Source: Sweltsa coloradensis (Eukaryota; Arthropoda; Insecta; Plecoptera; Chloroperlidae). From it: a stretch of DNA of 64,000 nucleotides. This document shows positions 56,601 through 64,000 of the stretch, piece by piece (position 1 is the first letter of the stretch; each line of letters opens with the position of its first letter). The stretch lies in the NCBI GenBank assembly GCA_024449915.1, contig JAMZAV010000786.1:186001-250000 (forward strand). The letters are read 5' to 3'. The position numbers and the translations under genes were made by a program. The notes beneath the pieces were generated by a model. That model was given only the letters and a program-made list of their open reading frames with translations, was not told the DNA's origin and ran no database searches.

Positions 56601-57025
56601 ATATCATTTATGACATTTATGACACTCAGAGGTGATTATGCCTGCCCATTAGTTGATTAATAGTTATAGTATAATGATCACAATTAAGTTTCTGATAATA
56701 ATAAAATATGGAACACCAATGGTTAGATTTCTAGGATGTCAAACCTTGCTTCTGTCAGAGATAAAACTTTTGAGTATTCTACCATTCTACCCTTGACTTT
56801 GACAGATGGTTTAGTTAGGTTACTGTTTGTTATATACAGCCTGAAATCTCAATCATTGTTCTAGGGGATTTCTAATTACTCACGTTCATTTTTATTGGTG
56901 AAGTTATATTAATTAGAGGTCTGAAACCTTGAGAAATGATATGCAGTTATCTGCCTACAAGGCTAGGTTAGGCCTACACTTGCTAAGTTTCAAATTTAGA
57001 GCGGCAAAAGATGGCTCCGCCACAT

Positions 57026-58036
57026 AGGGTTGCCGTTCGATACGAATTTCAGTATCGATAATCGGACAAGTTAAATCGATTATCGCGATCGATAATCGGA
57101 CAAGTTTTAAATCGATTATCGATCGATAATCGAATCAAAATTAGGCCTAAACTTGCTCGTATACTGACGCGGACCGTGGACCTTTTGTGAGTGCATCCTT
57201 TTGTTCCTTCTATTTGCTCAGAACAGGGTTTTTCCACGCTATAATAGCAACGTCTTTCACGATCTCCCCCTCCCCCCCCCCACGCGTCTGGCCGGCGCGA
57301 CGAGAGCGCGCTAAGTGGACTAGACAGACCGGGCTATGCTACTCGGCTTGAGTGTTGTCTTTGTGAAGGTCGTTCTTCTTGGAAATCGTGGTTCTATGAA
57401 GTTTCATTTTAGCTTTTGTTGAGATTGTCGTTCATTCATGTACGAGATATATCAGTTTAATATTCAATGCTTCGATATTTATTACGTGACGAGATGAATA
57501 TTGTTAGACATTAGTTTGGAAGACGACGTAATATTGGTGTGAGAGAACTGATAAGATAATATTATCGTAGCACTACGGAAAGAAGAAAAGCGATTACGAG
57601 TTGGCGTGGAATGGGGAGGAATGCATCTCGATAAAATACTTGTTGACCTTGCTTGGCCGTGACGCGCCGAGGTTGTGCAATCAGCGCCTGATCGGCGCGG
57701 GAATGCAGTCGCCTGCCGCCCGAACCAAGCCGGCCTGTAACACACACGCGTCATGCGTGTGGCCTATACTGCACAGTGCAGGCGCTTCGTACTTCACGCC
57801 TTAGGAATGTTGTAGATCTCGAAGTGGACGCATTTTTCACGGAATAAAGCGATTAATGTCTTGACTGGTACTATTTTATGAAGTTCTGCAGAGCGGGGGG
57901 TAAATTACAAAATTTAGGGCAGACGAGCTATTCGATTATCGAAATATCGATAATCGATTCTGGAAGACTGAATCGATTATCGATCGTTTTGGGAAATAAT
58001 CGTATCGATCGATATATCGATTATCAAACGGCAACC
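57026..58036. mobile_element. hAT-like element with ATCGATTATCGAT ends, no target duplication
   Basis: The termini are agggttgccgttcga and the inverse tcaaacggcaacccc. Numerous ATCGATTATCGAT motifs lie at both ends, as in 28279-28756. No 8-bp duplication is seen. The right end lies inside a tandemly duplicated segment (57917-59000), so the original flank may have been lost. Confidence 0.65.
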
Positions 58037-58062
58037 CCATTTAATATTATTTTTGATATTGT

Positions 58063-58118
<56 letters not shown>

Positions 58119-59000
58119 GATTTCATTTATATAATTAAATTATAAAAATAAAAATAAAGAAGTATATCTCAATTAAAAGTGCCATAAGCAATACTCTGTG
58201 TGTGTGTGTGTTTACTATGAGTTGTGAACATTCTTGACGGTTTGAATTTGATTTAGCTTATTAGTATTTATCGTACCCTGTTAGCCTATATTTGGTAGCC
58301 TATATATACACCAATGATTTATTATGATATTATAATAATATAATTGTAATATGGATACAAATGCCATCCTCGGTGGCTCATAGGTGGGTGCATGGGGCAC
58401 TATAGTAGAGCTGTTAAGCTGAAAGATTGTGCACTTTTTGAGAAAAGCATGAAAATTCTAGCATAGCTAGCTAATACCAATATATTCATATTTAGATGTG
58501 GAGGGAACTCAGATTTGACCTCTGAGGATGCTGAGAGGTCAAATTCAAAATGGCCGCCACTCTACGATCCTAATGATTATACACGCTTAACTTGGGAAGC
58601 AAATTGTGTAGAAAAGCCTTTTAGGTGTCATTTCCAATTAATATTGGGATGCCCATTCATATAGTAACACTCACGTGTTCGCCAGGTCAAGGTCAAAGGT
58701 CAATTTTGACCAAAAAGGTGAACAAAATAACATGCACAATCGTTTGTGTTTCGTTTGGCCTTTTTCCGCGGAGCCTGTGATGACGTCACTCGCCCGCCTA
58801 ATGGGATTAGCTGGCGTCGAGTGGGTGGGCGGGGCGACGCGCAGCAGCCAATGCGCGGGAGTTGTATTGCGGGTGGCCTATGTTCAGGCGCTATTTCAAA
58901 TGCAAGAGCCAAAAATAACGCGAGTGCTGTTTTAGAGATAGTATTTTCGGAAAAAAACATCGCGCTATATTCGGTCCGATACGGTAATATAATTTCCTAC
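57917..59000 (+). repeat. 1.1-kb duplicated segment, copy A
   Basis: It is repeated directly at 59045-61779 with only a handful of differences (for example TTTTAGGTGTC against TTTTATGGTGTC), so the duplication is recent. It contains the right end of a hAT-like element, an ATT microsatellite (58060-58117), a TG run, and a GC-rich block (58770-58870) with TGACGTCA, GGGCGGGG and AGCCAATG. Confidence 0.92.
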
Positions 59001-59205
59001 GAAGCAAAACAACGAGAACTAAGCAATGAGCATCCTCAGAATTTGGGCAGACGAGCTATTCGATTATCGAAATATCGATAATCGATTCGGGAAGAATGAA
59101 TTGATTATCGATCGTTTTGGGAAATAATCGTATCGATCGATATATTGATTATCAAACGGAAAACCCCATTTAATATTATTTTTGATATTGTTTTGTTATT
59201 ATTAA

Positions 59206-59928
59206 GCGAGCGAAGCGAGCGTTTCCATTTGACTCTGCCGGAAAAAATAGTCACTGGTTTTTTTTTTTTTTTTTTTTTTTTTGTTTGTTTTTTTTTGTTT
59301 TTTTGTTTTTTTTTGTTTGTTTGTATGTCTCGCATAACCTTTCGAACGGAGGCTCGGATCGAGTTGAAATTTTGACCATCCGCAAGCTTCGTTCTCGATT
59401 GAATGCCATTAGTTTTGTGGCAAAATCGTTCAAAAAGTTAAAAAGTTACATTAAAGTTAATCGAAAGTTTTTTTCTAAAACTTAACGGGGACAAAATCTG
59501 AGATAGCCAAATCATTTAGAATGTCCGTCCGGTCACGAATATGTTAATTTTATTTCGATCCGATAAGTAGTGTAGATGGAAATTACATTATAACAAAAGT
59601 AACGTTGCCATGGCAACGAAAAGACGCGCGAAGTTTCTAATGCACTGCCACCTAGAAGTAATCAAAATACTTTCGAGGAAGCAGTCTATTATTTGTCAAC
59701 AAATAGTTTTCCCAAGGAGTCAAGGTCCTCTAGATGGCGGTGGATTTTATTCACAAAGTAAATGTTTACACACGGGTTTACCCAAATACCTTGGCAATAA
59801 TAAATAATATTGGAAACATGGCCCTGTGGACAGCGAACGTCGCAAATTTTAAAATTTAAAAAATGTGCAATGTGGGTCTAGCTATAGCACGTGCTCGCTT
59901 ATCAACGCGTCCAACTGAGCGTTTCCTA
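59206..59928 (+). repeat. GCGAGCG-headed repeat, uninterrupted copy
   Basis: It begins AAGCGAGCGAAGCGAGCGTT, has a long T tract at 59258-59320, and ends GAGCGTTTCCTAGT. It is inserted in an ATT microsatellite inside the second copy of a tandem duplication. It serves as the reference for the split copy at 4052-5970. The superfamily is unknown. Confidence 0.75.
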
Positions 59929-59938
59929 GTTATTATTA

Positions 59939-60857
59939 CAGTAAGATCTCTCTTATCCGATCTCCTCTTATCCGATGTTTCGTGTTCCGTGTGTTCCGCA
60001 AAAAAAAAAAAAATAAATAAAAAAAAAATTAAAGTTTTAAATACGTAAATAAAACATAAAAATAATTACAGACGCCGCGCCGCACTTTTTCAAATGTACT
60101 CGCATACATTTGTAGGCATGCCTTACGAGTGAGTGCAAAGAAGATAGATCGGCGATATATCTCGACTTTCGAGCAGTGTGCATCAGTGTACTGAGCGTAT
60201 AGAGTTCAGTGGTCAGTGTGCGTCGGGCGCATCGCCGGTAAGCGTCAGTGCCACCCACTGAGCATATAGAGGTCAGTGTGCGTCGCGCGCGCCTGCGCGT
60301 GCGCATACGATCCAACCATCTCACACACAGCTGTTCAAAGATGGTCGTTGTGGAACTAGATGCAATCATGTTTCAACCGATTCACGAAATTCGTAATCAC
60401 GACGCATTGAATTGTTATTCCTGGGCTTATCTTATTTCTTTCCCAGACTTATCTGCGTCGTGAGCTTCAGCGCGGGCATAGTAGTGAGGGGTTTTCCCAC
60501 ATGAGAAAGAGAGCTAGGCCTAGGCCTATGTTTGCATTGTAGGCCTAGGCCTACTGCGTCGAGTTTTAGGCCTAGGCCTAGGCCTAGACATACGTTTTTT
60601 ATTACGACATGTAGGCCTAATTGTGTACGTGTGTTCGTGAGCTTGAATTACAAGCTATTAAATCATTTAGTATACCCTGTATGAAGTGTATCGTGTGTAT
60701 TTTATGTTCCTTTATCCATTACATGTGTCATATATCATTTTACCACATCAGGCTATGCTACGAGAGCAAATAAACAATTGATCCGCGCCATCCGAGTTTT
60801 TCGCAAATCCGAGGTGCCCCCGGTCCTCATCCAACTCGGATAAGAGAGATCTTACTG
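59939..60857. mobile_element. pogo/Tigger-like non-autonomous element
   Basis: 919 bp flanked by TA (59937-59938 and 60858-60859). The perfect 23-bp terminal inverted repeat begins CAGTAAGATCTCTCTTATCC, very like the CAGT...CTTATCCGA termini of Tigger/pogo elements. It contains TAGGCC arrays at 60510-60620 and a duplicated GTCAGTGTGCGTCG block. No transposase. It is inserted into an ATT microsatellite. Confidence 0.88.
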
Positions 60858-61909
60858 TATTATTATTATGATTATTATTATTATTATTATGATTTCATTT
60901 ATATAATTAAATTATAAAAATAAAATAAAGAAGTATATCTCAATTAAAGTGCCATAAGCAATACTCTGTGTGTGTGTGTGTGTGTTTACTATGAGTTGTG
61001 AACATTCTTGACGGTTTGAATTTGATTTAGCTTATTGGTATTTATCGTACCCTGTTAGCCTATATTTGGTAGCCTATATATATACACCAATGATTTATTA
61101 TGATATTATAATAATAGAATTGTAATATGGATACAAATGCCATCCTCGGTGGCTCATAGGTGGGTGCATGGGGCACTATAGTAGAGCTGTTAAGCTGAAA
61201 GATTGTGCACTTTTTTGAGAAAAGCATGAAAATTCTAGCATAGCTAGCTAATACCAATATATTCATATTTAGATGTGGAGGGAACTCAGATTTGACCTCT
61301 GAGGATGCTGAGAGGTCAAATTCAAAATGGCCGCCACTCTACGATCCTAATGATTATACACGCTTAACTTGGGAAGCAAATTGTGTAGAAAAGCCTTTTA
61401 TGGTGTCATTTCCAATTAATATTGGGATGCCCATTCATATAGTAACACTTACGTGTTTGCCAGGTCAAGGTCAAAGGTCAATTTTGACCAAAAAGGTGAA
61501 CAAAATAACATGCACAATCGTTTGTGTTTCGTTTGGCCTTTTTCCGCGGAGCCTGTGATGACGTCACTCGCCCGCCTAATGGGATTAGCTGGCGTCGAGT
61601 GGGTGGGCGGGGCGACGCGCAGCAGCCAATGCGCGGGAGTTGTATTGCGGGTGGCCTATGTTCAGGCGCTATTTCAAATGCAAGAGCCAAAAATAACGCG
61701 AGTGCTGTTTTAGAGATAGTATTTTCGGAAAAAAACATCGCGCTATATTCGGTCCGATACGGTAATTATAATTTCCTACTCGGAATGCAATAAACCAACA
61801 GAAAATAAATGAATGGATAACAGGATAAGATGTCCAAATTGTATGCATTCCTCAAGGTATGCTATTAGAATTCCAACAAAGTAGGCTAACAAGCAAATTG
61901 TCTACCCAC

Positions 61910-62105
61910 CAATAGTGGTATTTCTATTCTTGTCAGCCTGTTTTAGTGGCAAACATACAGGACAGTCAGATCGCGTACAGTGTTTCCAATGGGAAAATAT
62001 TTGCCGTGAAGAAGAGCAGTGAGGTACCGAGCAGGACTTTCCAGCTAGGCATGTCATCATATGATCCAGGACATACTTCATAGTCTTGCAGTGCGGTAAC
62101 GGACA
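61910..62105 (-). CDS. CREBBP: CREBBP/EP300-type TAZ1 zinc-finger exon
   Basis: Read on the - strand, a strong polypyrimidine acceptor (ttttccttccag) precedes TGT at 62105. The donor is probably G|gtgggt (exon end 61910), with GTGG|gtagac a possible alternative. The exon encodes [20 protein letters not shown], then [20 protein letters not shown], then [20 protein letters not shown]. The Cys/His spacing and wording are those of the C-terminal two-thirds of the TAZ1 domain of CBP/p300, the acetyltransferase coactivator that binds activator tails through TAZ1. The first zinc-ligand helix (HAHKC-type) should lie in an upstream exon to the right and is not visible before 64000. No KIX, bromodomain or acetyltransferase exon was recognised to the left. 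CBP and p300 cannot be separated from this exon, and a duplicated orphan exon is possible. Confidence 0.9.
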
Positions 62106-64000
62106 CTGGAAGGAAAAACAACACTTTATGATATGATTTTTAACAAATGAGTTTTCAAAGACTACTTTAATACATATGTACATTCAATATTACTTCCAAG
62201 GACAATACTGCCCTACTAAGCAAGAAGGCCCTATCTTCAAAAACATAGTTTTGAGGAAATTGAAAATTAGTGAAATAAATTGCGCTGCGAAGGGTTTTTA
62301 TTATAATTTGAAAACGATTATAAATTTATAATAATGAAGTTCTAAAATCAAATGGAATTTATTCAGAGGGATAATAATATAAGGCGATTGTCTGATTGAT
62401 ATCCAATTAATTACGGAAGTTAGGGCTTTTTGCGATTAAAATAACACAGCATTTAAAAACAATTCGCTTCCACCACCTGTTATTTGCCTTAAAATACTAG
62501 GTTAAAAAGCCCCATCTACATCGCAAAAGTGAACATAGGGCCTTCTTCCTTAGTAAACGCTAATGATTTTGAAGTGAGGGCAAAGTACACGACAAAGTAC
62601 ATCTATTTATAGTGGAGTTAGGGCTTTCTAGCTTAGCACATTAGATGGAGAATGTTACTCCGCATCTAATGGTATGTCTAACTCAAAATAGACAAAAGTG
62701 AAGTTAGAGCCTTTTTGCTTAGTAGGGCAGAATACAGTAAACCCTTACTTAAGCCCTTAGATACCATTTATACACACTTGTTTTGCCATGAAATAGTATT
62801 TAAAATCGAAATTATGGGGGAAAAAAATTCTAAATTTTCTTCCCCTTTTTGGATTTTTTAAAAATCTTATCCCACATTGACATTTTAGAACCCCTCGAAT
62901 TTTTTTCCTTCCCCCTTCCTCCCCCCCCCCATCCCCCATATAATGTTTTGTTAATTTTTTGAAATCTTAAAAATAGGCCCAAGTTTAGTATTTTATTTCC
63001 CTAAATGGAAATTTTTGGCAGATTTCATCCGATATTGACATAAGTCTCCATAACCCCCCCTCCACTCCAAAATTAACGCACGTTGGAACTCCCCCCCCCC
63101 ATATTTTTGTCATTTCAAAAAAGGAAACAATTGAAAATGAAAAATTATTTCCCCATCTGGTAATCCTTACCAGCCTTGACTTTTATAGTTTTTTTTATAG
63201 CTTTTATAGTTAATGCTATAAAGCACAATCTCTAACTATAATACGTGTTTTGCAGGTCATTTTCCATGGTCCCAAAAAATGACAATATTAATGACAATGC
63301 ACGTATGTAATTGAGTTAACAAACCTTGTATTTACAAATTCTCAGACTTTACACCAGACATGCATAGGCAGGGTCTCGAGCGCGCACTCACTATCTCGAA
63401 GGCGACAGTAGGGAACATATCAAGAGGAAGGGGAGGGGTAGATAAGCTACACGCCACGTTACGTAATGTTACTCGGTTACTCCGCGCGCTGGCAAACAAA
63501 GACTGAATCACACGACTCGTACAACACGACTGGCAGCCTGGCAGGACGCAGGAGGCAGAGTCGCCCACGCTACAGCAGACTTGACCTTGCACGGCCCGCG
63601 CATGTACACATGATGATGCACAAGGCTCGTCGATTGCAAGGCTGGTAAGAACGTTGTATTTTGCGACTTCGCTTCAAATGTGGATCGGGAACAATCTCGC
63701 TTGCCAGAAATTGGTTCTAACGTATCTAACGGGCAAGCAAGACCTTAAATCGGCGGTTATTATTTGGCAGAAAAACGTAACGTACAGTAACGTTTTGAGC
63801 GAGTAATTTTAAGATTACACTTATGGATGTATTTTCAAGTCCTATATTTTTGGACATAAACAGCAAACGTAATGATAGGGAATGTGTTACGAGTGTGACT
63901 GTACTAAGGACGCATTATGATTATGAAAAATGGTGATATAAGAACGCAAATTTAGTTTTTAAAAACCCAAATTTTGCATTTTTCGCGATTTCAAAAAAAT
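62106..64000. other. Upstream intron of the TAZ1 exon
   Basis: Contains the inverted-repeat element 62208-62730 and several poly-C runs (62920, 63055, 63090). No exon is recognised. The last 30 bases (TTTTCGCGATTTC) resemble the right-end sequence near 2550, so a hAT-like end may straddle the window border. Confidence 0.55.
62208..62730. mobile_element. Unclassified inverted-repeat element beside the TAZ1 exon
   Basis: 523 bp with a perfect 14-bp terminal inverted repeat CTGCCCTACTAAGC / GCTTAGTAGGGCAG. Inner copies of AAGGCCCT / AGGGCTTTTT in both orientations follow. It is flanked by aata on both sides (possible 4-bp duplication). It lies about 100 bp upstream of the TAZ1 exon, in its intron. 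I do not recognise the superfamily. Confidence 0.7.

Larger units (their letters stand above)
59045..61779 (+). repeat. 1.1-kb duplicated segment, copy B, split by two insertions
   Basis: Same sequence as copy A, but its ATT microsatellite holds the GCGAGCG-headed repeat (59206-59928) followed by the pogo-like element (59939-60857). The GC-rich TGACGTCA block is at 61548-61640. An identical 86-codon frame in both copies (58675 and 61453) is most likely chance. Confidence 0.9.
41878..61909. other. Region between RALGAPB stop and the TAZ1 exon
   Basis: No AATAAA polyadenylation signal is obvious at 41878-42323, before the hAT element. Two hAT elements, LINE remnants (47596-48790, 53213-53503, 55915-56600), smaller repeats and the 57-62 kb duplication follow. 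Stretches 45110-47590, 48800-50570, 50915-52220 and 53520-54290 hold nothing that I recognise. CBP/p300 exons under about 60 codons could be missed by eye. Confidence 0.6.

Noticed and set aside
57026..58036. Complete hAT element with target duplication
   Set aside because: The ends match each other, but no 8-bp flank repeat is present, so I kept it only as hAT-like at reduced confidence.
58675..58935. 86-codon frame repeated identically at 61453-61713
   Set aside because: Identity follows from the recent tandem duplication; the protein has no recognisable features and the opposite strand is equally open.
59105..59433. Lys-rich frames around 59250-59330
   Set aside because: They come from a long T/A tract inside an interspersed repeat.
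58083..61779. A pair of LTRs flanking a retrotransposon
   Set aside because: The repeated unit includes sequence 5' of the supposed LTR (57917 and 59045), so a tandem duplication with insertions explains it better; no gag/pol is present between.

Overview
The window is animal nuclear DNA from an AT-rich, repeat-laden genome. Short exons with GT/AG borders are separated by introns of 0.7 to 9.6 kb, and most of the non-coding sequence is transposon debris. The two host genes I recognise (RALGAPB and a CREBBP/EP300-type gene) are general animal genes. The abundance of TAGGCC/CCTAGG arrays and hAT elements suggests a marine invertebrate, perhaps an echinoderm or relative, but that placement is a weak impression.

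From 1056 to 41877 (+ strand) lie nine phase-compatible exons, 2184 coding bases in total, of the 3' half of a RALGAPB ortholog (beta subunit of the Ral GTPase-activating complex). They end in the Rap-GAP-like domain and a TAA stop. The 5' half lies to the left of the window. At 61910-62105 on the - strand is one exon encoding most of a TAZ1 zinc finger of the CBP/p300 type. The two genes converge, with about 20 kb of repeat-rich DNA between them in which I found no further host exon.

The rest is a well-preserved transposon stratigraphy. Nine hAT elements have exact 8-bp target-site duplications: 251-716, 14265-15016, 17125-17555, 22197-24734, 28279-28756, 29294-32337, 32608-33058, 42324-43231 and 43260-45100. 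One of them (29294-32337) still holds an intron-containing, frameshifted transposase gene. Two piggyBac-like elements have TTAA duplications (26387-27085, 34272-35496), and there are two TA-flanked elements (4310-5534, and a pogo/Tigger-like one at 59939-60857). A long inverted-repeat family occurs twice (22530-23965, 35980-36969). There are several broken LINEs, a tRNA-derived SINE, and a palindromic Penelope-like fragment with a hammerhead-like core. Many insertions are nested, so their relative ages can be read directly.

The observations most worth a second look are: the sixfold tandem copying of an exon end plus its splice donor at 21929-22186; the family-specific short palindromes packed into the ends of the different hAT families; the lone TAZ1 exon; a 3'-terminal hairpin shared by a SINE and tiny retro-inserts; and a LINE whose reading frame is exactly restored when a piggyBac insertion is removed in silico.
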